NCBI RefSeq assembly: GCF_032452875.1
Contig: NC_083876.1
Location: forward strand, 1,488,001 to 1,552,000
Direction of reading: 5' to 3'
Length of the DNA stretch: 64,000 bases
Source of the DNA: Bos javanicus
Lineage: Eukaryota; Chordata; Mammalia; Artiodactyla; Bovidae
The notes under the pieces are model-generated. The model saw only the letters and a list, made by a program, of their open reading frames with translations. It was not told the origin of the DNA and ran no database searches. Shown here piece after piece: positions 1 to 9,905 of the stretch. How positions within the stretch are numbered: position 1 is the first letter of the stretch; each line of letters opens with the position of its first letter. Made by a program: the position numbers and the translations under genes.

Positions 1-324
1 GAGAAATTAAGCAAGAGATACTTTAGGAATGTTACAAACGACTCCCTACTCTTTTCACAAATTTTACAGCCAGTTTGACTTTTTCTTCCCTAAAAACTGA
101 TGAACAAAAGCCAGTTTTCTTTTAATTAAATTTACATTCCTTATTTTTACATTCAAAGCTTCTCAATAATCAGATACCTCTGTCTTTCAACCTGTTTTAT
201 CACGATTCCTAATAAATACCTTAATTTCTCTCAAACCTTATGAAATTACTATTCCTTAAAGGTCCAGGCTTTCCTAATTGTTGAAGTTTGTTGAAACCAT
301 TTTCTACACATTCTTATTCCTTTG
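1..324. other. AT-rich stretch, nothing recognised
   Basis: I see no repeat, RNA or coding signal that I can name. It is AT-rich and probably unique or decayed sequence. Confidence 0.5.
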
Positions 325-335
325 TTCCTATGTAT

Positions 336-558
336 AGGCTTCCAAGATGGCTCAATGATAAAAAATCCACCCACCAATGCAGGAGACACAGGAGACTGGT
401 GTTCAACCCCTGGGTCAGGAAGATTCCTCTGGAGGAGGAAATGGGAAGTCGATCCAGTATTCTTTACTGGAAAATTGGATGAACAAAGGAGCCTGGTGGG
501 CTACAGTCCATGGGGTTGCAAAGAGTCACATGAATTAGTGATAGCACACTATCGCACA
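336..558 (+). mobile_element. Bov-tA SINE with 11-bp TSD
   Basis: This is a ruminant tRNA-Glu-derived SINE. The tRNA-related head (ggcttccaagatggctcaat) is followed by the Bov-A body, which includes the 'tccatggggttgcaaagagt' block. The direct repeat ttcctatgtat at 325-335 and 559-569 flanks it and marks the insertion. The right TSD copy touches the 3' end of the next BovB, so the two insertions are adjacent or nested. It is not expected to encode protein. Confidence 0.9.
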
Positions 559-570
559 TTCCTATGTATT

Positions 571-1050
571 AGTTCAGTTCAGTTCAGTCGCTCAGTCATG
601 TCCGACTCTTTTTGTGACCCCATGAAGTGAAGCAGGCCAGGCCTCCCTGTCCATCACCAACTCCCAGAGTTCACTGAGACTCACGTCCATCGAGTTAGCG
701 ATGCCATCCAGCCATCTCATCCTCTGTCGTCCCCTTCTCCTCCTGCCCCCAATCCCTCCCAGCATCAGAGTCTTTTCCAATGAGTCAACTCTTCCCATGA
801 GGTGGCCAAAGTACTGGAGTTTCAGCTTTAGTATCATTCCTTCCAAAGTAATCCCAGGGCTGATCTCCTTCAGAATGGACTGGTTGGATCTCCTTGCAGT
901 CCAAGGGACTCTCAAGAGTCTTCTCCAACACCACAGTTCAAAAGCATCAATTCTTCGGCGCTCAGCCTTCTTCACAGTCCAACTTTCACATCCATACATG
1001 ACCACAGGAAAAACCATAGCATTGACAAGACGAACCTTTGTTGGCAAAGT
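571..1050 (-). mobile_element. BovB LINE 3' end, 5'-truncated
   Basis: BovB is an RTE-type non-LTR retrotransposon found in ruminants. On the minus strand a frame at 1047-592 (151 codons) encodes the region downstream of the reverse transcriptase, with the usual words YGCESWTVKKAE, FELWCWRRLLRVPWTAR and YFGHLM, and ends at the terminal repeat of 'ctgaa' units read as tcagttcagttcag at 571-590. The RT catalytic part is absent, so the copy is dead. A plus-strand frame over the same bases (701-1234) is its antisense shadow. Confidence 0.93.
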
Positions 1051-1273
1051 AAAATTCTATCAGTTTGATGCAGCTCCACAATCAAAACTTTCTCTTACTT
1101 CATTCTATTGTTTTAGAGTAGATCTCCCCATTTGTACTCAATATGTTTATCCCTTTAAGGTAATTTCCGTCAAGTTAAATGGCAATGCTAATTTGTATTA
1201 CATCGGGCTTATAACTCAACATTTCTTGTTCTAATTAATTTTAGTTTTAGTGTTTTTGAATGATATCCTCATG

Positions 1274-1421
1274 TTGGTTGGTTTGATATTCTTGCAATCC
1301 AAGGGACTCTCAAAAGTTTTCTCCAACACCACAGTTCAAAAGCATCAATTATTCAATGCTCAGCTTTCTTTATTGTCCAACTCTCACATCTATACATGAC
1401 TACTGGAAAAACCATAGCTTC
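1274..1421 (-). mobile_element. BovB fragment
   Basis: A short internal piece of BovB. On the plus strand it reads from the 'ttgcaatccaagggactctc' block to 'tactggaaaaaccatag'. It is more diverged than its neighbour at 571-1050. Its right edge coincides with the left arm of an inverted repeat. Confidence 0.8.
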
Positions 1422-1907
1422 CAGTTGCTGATTATATAAAAATAATTATTATCAATTGACCATATTAATATTATCAACAATGTAAGAAATGAGAATAAAA
1501 TTATAGTTCTCAGTCTCATAACTTACATTGTTAATTATATTAATATGGCTGTCATTTGGTTGTGTTTAATGAACATCCGCATAGCTTATATTTTTTAATT
1601 TTTATGTAAAAATAATTGAAAATTTAACAGGCAGAATAAATCTTTGTTTTTTTTTTTTAATATATAATGCAATGAATAAATTTTATTTATTTTTATTCCA
1701 AAGTCAAAGTAAATTCATGGCATAATTTACAGCTAATATAAAAATACTAATGGTCAAGGACTATTAATAATATGTCTGATATAAAATCTGATCCTAAGAA
1801 GATAGAAGATTTGGTTAATGCTGTTTTCAAACTTTGATTTATGAGCCTGACATTTTAATTGATTGGTCAATTGATTATAATTATTTTTATGTAATCAGCA
1901 ACTGAAG
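1418..1907. repeat. Nested imperfect inverted repeats
   Basis: The outer arms at about 1418-1461 and 1863-1907 are near reverse complements: cagttgctgattatataaaa on the left pairs with a right arm ending in gtaatcagcaactg. An inner pair, at about 1461-1487 (ccatattaatattatcaac...) and 1522-1550, is also complementary and would form a hairpin with a loop of about 35 bases. The enclosed DNA is AT-rich without a coding frame. It could be a decayed MITE-like DNA transposon or a chance palindrome; I cannot name a family and see no clear TSD. Confidence 0.55.
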
Positions 1908-2298
1908 TGTGCAAAATATTGATTTATTCAGGTGAGACATGGGCTCCCTAAGCAGTTACACTAGGAGAAAAAGAACATTTAACTCAGTCTAATTTGTTTT
2001 CTGAGAAAAATGTGATTGACTCCAGTTCACGAAGTTCATTGCAAGAGTTAGACAAAATGGTGATATCATTCAAAAACACTAAAATTAAATTAGAACAAGA
2101 AATGCTGAGTAATAAGTCCCATGTAATTCACTTTTAGCCTACTGTCTCTATGGATGTGTCAATTTTGAACATAATATAAATGGTATCATTTACATGTAGT
2201 CTTTTATGGTGGGCTTTTTCACCTAGCATAATATTTATTTTAAAGTTTCATCCATGGTTTTTGTATGTAAAATAAATTTATTTATTCACTTAGTATGA
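1908..2298. other. Unrecognised AT-rich sequence
   Basis: No nameable repeat or gene. Around 2130-2230 there is a faint resemblance to old L1 3' flanks, which I do not consider reliable. Confidence 0.4.
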
Positions 2299-2597
2299 CA
2301 ATCAGTGATGCTAATTAACCATCTCATCCTCTGTCGCCTCGTTCTCCTTTTGCCTTCAATCTTTCCCAGCATCAGAATCTTTTCCAATGAGTCAGCTCTT
2401 CGCATCAGATGGCCAAAGAAATGGAGCTTCAGCTTCGACTTCAGTCCTTCCAATGAATATTCAGGACTGATTTCCATTAGGATTGACTGGTTTGGTCTCC
2501 TTGCAGTCTAAGGGACTCTCAAGAGTCTTTTCCAGCACCACAGTTGCAAAGCAAAAATTCTTTAGCACTCAGCCTTCATTATGGTCCAACTCTCATA
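2299..2597 (-). mobile_element. BovB fragment
   Basis: Minus-strand BovB from the C-terminal region of the ORF. A 63-codon minus frame (2477-2286) contains KLKLHFFGHLMRRADSLEK, matching the same region as the copy at 571-1050. It lacks the 3' terminal repeat and the RT domain. Its right edge runs into the inverted L1. Confidence 0.88.
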
Positions 2598-2619
2598 TAT
2601 ATTCTTTATATATATATAC

Positions 2620-3086
2620 TTGTCTGTGCTATACAGTAGCACCTTGTTGTTTATCCATCCTATATATAATGGTTTGCATCTACTAACCCCAAACTCCCAG
2701 CCCATCACTCTCCCTTTACCCCTCTCTACTGGCAACCACAAATCTGTTCTTTATGTCTGTGAATCCCACTCCTGGGCATATACTGACAAAACCATAATTC
2801 AAAAAGATACATGCGCCCCTATGTTCATAGCAGCACTATTCACAATAGACAAGACATAGAAACAATCTAAATGTCATTGATAGATGAATGTATGAAGATG
2901 TAGTGCATATATACAATAGACTGCTACTCAGCCATAAAAGTAATGGAATAATGCCATATACAGCAAAATTGATGCTACTAGAGATTGTCATACTAAGTGA
3001 AGTTGATCTGATAAAGAAAGACAAATGCCATATGATATCGCTTATATGTGGAATCCAAAATATGGCACAAATGAACCTATCTTCCC
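2620..3086 (-). mobile_element. L1 3' end with inverted 5' part (twin-primed)
   Basis: The left part (about 2620-2762) is L1 3' UTR read on the minus strand. The right part (about 2763-3086) is the end of L1 ORF2 read on the plus strand, from 'cccactcctgggcatatac' to 'atggcacaaatgaacc'. In the intact element these two pieces lie next to each other, so the arrangement is the 5' inversion expected from twin priming during L1 integration. No poly-T tail or TSD is clear, so the copy is old or trimmed. Confidence 0.75.
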
Positions 3087-3939
3087 TTTTATAAACTAAC
3101 AAAACCTATTTTTTGCTTTTTGTCAGTTTTATGTTCATATTTCTTTGTCAGTGTGTCTTACTCTAGCTCCTATTTTTTCCTAATCCATCCTTAATCTTCT
3201 TTTTCTTATTACCCTGATTGAAAGTATATATTCTTCTATTATTTGGTACTATTTACCTTTCAGTTTTATCTTCTTCCAATACCTTAATATATGTCCAATA
3301 TATGTTCTAAACACTTTCTAATTTTTTCGGTGTTCAATACCTCATGCTTTACATATGCTAAGATTCCCCTAAAGTAAACTTTACCTAACTTTCTCTTAGG
3401 ACACAACTCCAAAGTTATTTTCATGGATAAAGATGCATTTATTTACTTTATACCTTTTCTAATCCATGAATACCTTCTGAAATATGATGTAAAAGAAGCA
3501 AATAATTTTTAAGTATAAAATATAATAGAGCATTATGGAAACTGAACTCTAGGATCCTTAAATAAATATATACATTCCCATTTTAAAGCTGATACTATTT
3601 ACATTTTTTAGAGAAAATTGAATTTATAATTTATAAAGACATTATTTTTGACTAAGAGCATATGTTTATTTAGTGGATACATTTAGATTTAGAAATCATT
3701 AAAGTTTGAATATCTTTCCATTATGAAGATTAATAAATACATAAATCAACAGTATTTTTATTTTTATTTTGTATTTTTAAAAATTATAAATGTGTGATAA
3801 CACATTTACAGGAGATTTGGAAAATACAGAGCAAGTTTGCATATATGTCCATTATATTATAATTATTTTTTAAGTAGATAGTATTTTTAGTTGGAGTTTT
3901 AATATCAAGCTCTCAAAACTTAATAGAATGAATATACAG
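3087..3939. other. AT-rich stretch, nothing recognised
   Basis: About 850 bases of AT-rich DNA with no frame or repeat that I can name. Confidence 0.45.
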
Positions 3940-4560
3940 AGAAGTAGAAGGATACAGTAGACCTGTGAACCAATTCAACATAATTAAGACTTATACAATT
4001 TTCACACAACTATAGGATAAAAATTCTATTCAAGTTCTCATAGACTATAAACTTGGAGACACTGGAACATATTCAGGGACATAAAAGAAGTTGCAAGAAT
4101 TTTCATGATCTACAGGTACTGTGAAATCATGGAGAGTCTATTCTCTTATTAATGTAGATTTATGTTAGAAAGCAATATCAAAAGATATTTGAGAATAACC
4201 CCCATATTCTCAAGTGCAATGTAATATTTACCAAGAGGCCATTGAAAGCCTCAATCAAATTTGACTGGAAAAACATAGAAGGTTAATGTATAGAAGAAAG
4301 CATTTAAATGAAAAATTAGTATCAAAATGAGAAATTATTATTAAAGATACTTTAAACAAAATCCCATTTCTCTGTAAATTAAATGTCCACTTTTAAATGA
4401 TGGGTGTATCTAAGAAGCCATAACAAGGAAAATTAGAAAATATCTATAAAGAATAACAATGAAAAGAAAATTTATCAGAATTTGTTGCACACAGCTGAAG
4501 CTGCTCAATGCAATTCAGTACAGTGTGGAACCTTGAATAAGGCACAAAGACAAATAATGG
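3940..4560 (+). mobile_element. Decayed L1/HAL1-type ORF2-like fragment
   Basis: Words such as 'attcaacataattaagact', 'ttctcaagtgcaatgtaat' and 'cacacagctgaagctgctc' follow the order of an old L1-type ORF2 segment, with many indels. No frame survives. The family call is tentative because it rests on scattered word matches. Confidence 0.35.
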
Positions 4561-5547
4561 ACACTAAAATAAATTTTTTTGAAATTTGATTTAAAAAATC
4601 TGTATTTTAGTTAATAATATTGTATCATTTGTTAATTTCCTCTTTTTTTTTTTTTTAAGAGCACAGTATTTCTTTATATTCTCAGAATTGGATTGGAAGT
4701 TTCAAGACTCATTCAAAAATTTTTAAATAACTTAGGTAATTAATTTTCTAGACTTTTAGCCATAATACTAGATGCCAAGATACATGAAATATATAAAAGT
4801 TTTGAGTGAATATAAATTAGAAATCTAAAATTTTATTCATACTAAGTCAAAAAAATGGAATCAAAATGTAATAACTTTTTTTTAGCTAGGAAAAAATTTA
4901 TACATTTTCTAATATATGCATTACATTATATATACTATATATTCATGTGTGTGTGTACAAAAGTTTTTTTTACTATGCTTGATAAAGTCTTGAGAAGGAA
5001 TACCAACAATAAAAAAGATGGAGACATTGAAAAACATAAACTAAATGAAATGGGAGCACTGAATATGAAATATAAAAAAATGAAACAAACTAGATAAAGG
5101 TAAAAGATGAAAAGGTAAAAGGTGACAAACAGCCCAGTCGTTTTTAAACATGGATGCTCATTATAAACACATCTGAAGCTTGGAGACGTATAGCAATACT
5201 TAGGCATTTGTAGTTTTTGAAAAACTCCAAGATAATTCTGCTATGCATCTGGATTTTTAAAAGTGATGACAGGTTTTTCTATTATACAGTAGTTTCAGTG
5301 ATATAGAATTCTATTATCTCCTGTTGATCAATCATGATACAATGGTATTTATTAATAGTTACATAATCACTCTAGTAAAAGATGTTTATCAATGTTAACA
5401 ATCAACAACCAGACAAAAAATATAAGATAATTACAATTGCAAGCCATAATGGGAACATGATTAATTTAACAATATAAAATTGTTAAATACAATTTGAGGG
5501 GTTAAGTAGAATGATGTGATGAGTGGAAGTGCATAGATGCACGTGTT
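4561..5547. other. AT-rich stretch, nothing recognised
   Basis: No convincing gene or repeat. Open frames at 4855-5097 and 4935-5207 are low-complexity and lie opposite each other, so I regard them as chance. Confidence 0.45.
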
Positions 5548-7488
5548 CTCATCTGCCCAGCCAGTCTATAACTTTTGATTGATACATTTAATCCATTTAC
5601 AGTTAAGGTAATTATTGATATGTTTTATCCTATGACCATTTTCTTAGTTGTTTTGGGTTTATTTTCTGTAGATCTTTGCCTTCTCTTGTGTTTTCTGTAT
5701 AGAGAGGTTCCTTTAGTGTTTGTTGTAAAGCTGGTTTGGTAGTGCTGAATGTTCTTAACTTTTGCTTGTCTGGAAAGCTTTTGATTTCTCCATCAAATCT
5801 GAATGTGAGTCTTGCTAGGTAGAGTATTCTTGGTTATAGGTTTTTCCTTTTCATCACTTTAAACGTATTGTGTCATTCCTTTCTGGTTTGTAGAGTTTCT
5901 GTTGAGAAATCAGCTAATAACCTTATGAGAATTCCCTTGTATGCTATTTCTTATTTTTCCCTTGTTGTTTTAATATTTTATCTTTGACTTTAGCTTTTGT
6001 CATTTTGATTACTATGTGTCTTGGTGTGTTCCTCCTTGGGTTTATCCTGCTTGGGACTCTGTACTTCCTGCACTTGGTTGACTATTTCCTTTCCCATGTT
6101 AGGAAAGTTTTCACTTATTTCTTCAAATATTTTCTTGTGTCCTTTCTCTCTTCTCCTGCTGGGACCTGTATAATGCGAATATTGGTGTCTTTAATGTTGT
6201 CCCAGAGGTCTCTTAGGCTGTCTTCATTTTTTTTTTTTTCATTCTTTTTTCTATATTCTGTTCTGTGGCAGTGATTCTCATCAATCTATTCTCCAGATCA
6301 CTTATCTGTTCTTCTGCATCAGTTATTCTGCTATTGATTCCTTCCAGTGTATTGTTCATCTGTTCGTTCTTTATTTCTCTAGGTCTTTGGTAATCATTCT
6401 TTGCATCTTCTCAGTTTTTGTTCCATTACTTTTCTGAGATCTTGGATCATCTTCACTATCATTATTCTGAATTCGTTTTCTGGAAGATTGCCTATCTCCA
6501 TTTCATTTAATTGTGTTTTTGGAGTTTTATCTTGTCCCTTTATCTGGAACAAAACTCTTTGCTTTTTCACCTTGGTTATCAAAACCACATTCTGTGATGT
6601 GGTTTTGGTTCTAGCGACTGCAGGCTTGTGACTCATCTTGTTTGTTCTGTCTGCCTTCTGGTGGATGAGGCTAAGAGGCTTGTATAAGCTTCATGATGGT
6701 AGGGACTGGTGGTGGGAAAAACTGGGTCCTGCTCTGGTGGGCAGGACCATACTCAGTAAAACTTTAATCCAATTACCCACTAATGGGTGTGGTTGCACTT
6801 CCTCCCTGTTAGTTGTTTGGCCTGAGGCAACCTACCCCTGGGGTCTATGGGCTCTATGGGCTCTAGGGTAGGGTTAAGAGTGACCTCCAAGAGGATTTAT
6901 GTCAGGGGCCCGTTCCAGGACTGCTGTTGCCTTTGCCCCAATCTCCATGGCAAGCCACTACCAACCCAGACCTTCACAAGAAGCCCTTCAACATGAGCTG
7001 GTAGATCTGGTTCAATCTCCTGTGGGGTTACTGTATACCTTTCACCTGGGTCTTGGTATGCACAATATTTTGTTTGTGCCATCCAAGGGTGGAGTCTCTG
7101 TATCCTCCAGTCCTGTGAAAGTCCTGTAATCAAATCCCACTGGCCTTCAAAGTCAGATTCCTGATTTCCAATCCCTTTGCTGGATCCCCAGGCTGGAAAG
7201 CCTGACATGAGGCTCAGAACCTTTACAACAGTGGGGGAACTTCTTTGGTATTATCATTTTCCAGATTATGGGTTGCCTACCTGGTGGGTATGGGATTGAT
7301 TTTATTGTGTTTGCAACCCTCCTACCATCTTGTTGTGGCTTCTTTTTTGTCTTTGGACATAATTTTTTTTTATTGGTGGGTTCCAATGTCCTCCTGTCAA
7401 TGGTTGTTCAATAGCTAGTTTTTAGTTTGGTTCTCTCACAGGAGGAGATGAGCACACACACTTCTACTCCTCCAGCTTGACTATAGGC
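5548..7488 (-). mobile_element. L1 5' half: 5' UTR, ORF1 and start of ORF2
   Basis: Read on the minus strand, the element starts at about 7488 with an artiodactyl-type L1 5' UTR, runs into ORF1 near 6636 and ends at about 5548 just inside ORF2, where a 'taactgtaaatggattaaat' block encodes the start of the endonuclease. Most of ORF2 and the 3' UTR are missing. This is unusual because L1 copies normally lose the 5' end. Frames are broken by indels, so it is a relic, but the promoter-bearing region is physically kept. Confidence 0.82.
6394..6636 (-). pseudogene. L1 ORF1p N-terminal remnant
   Basis: An 80-codon frame on the minus strand. It contains NEMEIGNLPENEFRIMIVKM, followed by charged, coiled-coil-like residues, as expected at the start of the L1 RNA-binding chaperone ORF1p in artiodactyls. 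The family protein is about 300-370 residues, so only the N-terminus is in frame here. The RRM-like and C-terminal domains downstream (toward 5660) are present as DNA but broken by indels. No function is expected. Confidence 0.65.
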
Positions 7489-8139
7489 CCCCAGTATTTT
7501 TAGTAAGCATTTTGAGTCAAATAGGAACAGCTATTTTATTAATTAAATTTAGTTCATTTCATCCTTTATGGAGTGATACCATGCTTAAATACTTCCAAAT
7601 TTACATAAAAATTTTAGGACAAAAGAATATTCTAAATTATCAGTGAGAATTAAAAACAAACAAACAAAAGACTGTGATTGCTTATTACCCAAAGATTTCA
7701 TCCAAGTTAGAGAAAGACAAGTGAACAATCATGGTGTCATGATGAAAGCCATAAACTTAACCCAATGACCATAAGAATGTGTGCACTGGCAAAGACAAAT
7801 GTAACTTTTTCTTCTACTCTGATAAGGACAGCAGTGCTTTCTCGGGTTCATAGGACCCCCAGAGTGTGTATTTCAGTAAAAGGACTCCTATAAGAAATCT
7901 TGACCTAGAAGTTACTATCCAGGATTTAAAAACTGAAGATGAGCCAAGAGAGAAGTCATGCTTCTCAATCTAGAATTCACTGTGCTTCATTTTTTCATTT
8001 ATTTATTTAACCGATGAGGACTTATGAAGTTCTCTCTGTGCACAGAAATTAAATGACATGGTTATTGGTAGAACACTGCCCTCCTTTTTGTGGACTTTCA
8101 GTTTTGTGAGGTTGAAAAAAATAGGCAATTGCAAACTTG
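7489..8139. other. No recognised feature
   Basis: Unique-looking sequence between the L1 5' end and an MIR. No open frame or RNA signal of note. Confidence 0.45.
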
Positions 8140-8756
8140 TATGACACATTGAGTGCCTGCTTTAAACCTAGCACATATTTCAAAATGTGCTAACTTAATT
8201 TAATACTCAGTCAGTTCAGTCATTCAGTCGTATCCGACTCTTTGCGACCCCATGAATTGCAGCACGCCAGACCTCCCTGTCCATCACTAATTCCCAGAGT
8301 TCACTCAAACTCACGTCCATCGAGTCGGTGATGCCATCCAGCCATCTCATCCTCTGTCATTCCCTTTTCCTCCTGCCCCCAATCCCACGCAGCATCAGAG
8401 TGTTTCCAGTGAGTCAACTCTACACATGAGGTGGCCAAAGTACTGGAGTTTCAGCTTTAGCATCATTCCTTCCAAAGAACACCCAGGGCTGATCTCCTTT
8501 ATATCTCCTTTATAATGGACTGGTTGGATCTCCTTGCAGTCCAAGGGACTCTCAAGAGTCTTCTCCAATACCACAGTTCAAAAGCATCAATTCTTCAGCA
8601 CTCAGCTTTCTTCACAGTTCAAAAGCACATCTATTTTATTCCTAAATTCACAGGTGAGAAAACAGAGATACACACTTAATAAACCTGCTCAAGATCATAG
8701 GAAAATATATAGTAGAAATGAATTTGAACCCATAAAGTCTGAACCTTGAACTATTA
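8140..8756 (-). mobile_element. MIR SINE split by a BovB insertion
   Basis: Two pieces of an old mammalian MIR on the minus strand: 8140-8205 ('cattgagtgcctgctttaaa') and 8627-8756 ('aattcacaggtgagaaaaca', 'aatttgaacccataaag'). The parts join in the right order once the BovB at 8206-8626 is taken out. This shows directly that BovB landed in older sequence. Confidence 0.75.
8206..8626 (-). mobile_element. BovB 3' end inserted in MIR
   Basis: Minus-strand BovB, from the terminal 'tcagttcagtcattcagtcg' on the left to the 'agcatcaattcttcagcact' block on the right. A short duplication ('atctcctttat') sits inside it near 8490-8515. It is 5'-truncated and has no RT domain. Confidence 0.92.
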
Positions 8757-9052
8757 ATAAAGCTTCTCAAAACTTATAGACTTGTGGCGGAAGGTGAGAG
8801 GGGACATACCAATGATCGGATTATGGATAGATGCTATGGGAAGATAATTGAGTAAGGACTGTTGGGAAAGGCTTCTTCAAGAGGTTTACAGCTTAATTTT
8901 AAAAGGCCAGATGGAATTGGCTGGAGTAGGATGGCAGGACAAACATCTGTGATGTTGAGAGAGTGCTCAGAGCCCCACTAGGGAGTGTTTAAGCCCCAAA
9001 GAGAGACAGGAAGTGAGGAGAATTGCATGTGGTCTGTCATGGAGACAGCTAC

Positions 9053-9053
<1 letters not shown>
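8757..9053. other. Mostly unrecognised; weak old-LINE similarity
   Basis: Phrases such as 'gggaaaggcttcttcaagag' resemble the antisense of L2/CR1-type 3' sequence, but too weakly to define a copy. Confidence 0.25.
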
Positions 9054-9092
<39 letters not shown>

Positions 9093-9113
9093 AAAGAGAG
9101 AGAGAGAGACAGA
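9054..9113. repeat. (TG)n followed by (GA)n microsatellite
   Basis: About 18 TG units run to about 9090 and are followed by a purine-rich GA tract to 9113. The 9013-9207 open frame is produced by this repeat. Confidence 0.95.
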
Positions 9114-9429
9114 GCAATGGGGCAGGGGAGGGTGGAAAGAGAGAATAGGTGAGTCTTTGGATATAGGTAAAAGCTGGGCTGTGGGGAGATTTTTTGTCCA
9201 CTTTTAAGACAACATGAGGTTGTAGGAGATAGACATTGATGGCCTACATCTATTTTTAAATTATTATAAATGTTTTAGTGTGAAGAATTGTTTGTAAGGG
9301 AGAAGTAGCTGGTAGAAACTGAAATATTACAATAATAAAAGTAATCAGGTACTTGAGCTAAAGAACATTATTGGGAATGTAGAAATTCTTCATTTCTCTA
9401 AAAATTTAAAAGACATTTGGGGTTTAGAG
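9114..9429. other. No recognised feature
   Basis: Purine-rich then AT-rich sequence without a nameable repeat. Confidence 0.4.
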
Positions 9430-9905
9430 TTTAGTTAAACTACTCCATAATGTTGCTGCCTCAGCATCCATGTTGTGTGGCCAACAGAGTTGCAGGGTAC
9501 TTGGATTTACACTGGTGCCTTCCAAGAGTGCACACCCCAGGCAGCAACTAGCTGGGGCACTAGTAATTGTGATACCCTTGTGATGAGCAATCTCCAAGAC
9601 CCAAAACCTTTTCTTTCCATGTCCCTTAGATAAGACCCGCAAAGAATTTAGCAAACCCTGCTCTTTTGGGTTTGAATTGACCCACCTGGCTTTAGCCTAG
9701 CACCCCCAAGGTGCTCCATCTGAGGACTCTAATAAAAGCATGTGACCTAGGTCCTGCTTCTCTCTCTACCTGCACCCTGCCTTCAACTTCCTGCATGGCC
9801 CTCCAGAACTTGTGAATGATAAGCTTCTCTATTTCAATTTCACTATGGTCCGTTGTTGAACCACAGTTCACTGTCCAATGCCTGAGGATCTACTTAACAA
9901 ATGTA
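9430..9905 (+). mobile_element. Possible solo LTR
   Basis: The block has LTR-like features: a polyadenylation signal in 'ctaataaaagcatg' near 9730, a pyrimidine-rich stretch after it (cttctctctctacctgcacc), and an ending rich in 'ggtccgttgttgaaccacag'-type sequence that I associate with ruminant LTRs. I cannot fix the edges or name the family, and see no TSD. Confidence 0.35.

Noticed and set aside
5984..6274. 96-codon hydrophobic frame as a membrane protein
   Set aside because: It is the antisense of L1 ORF1; the T-rich strand gives artificial hydrophobicity.
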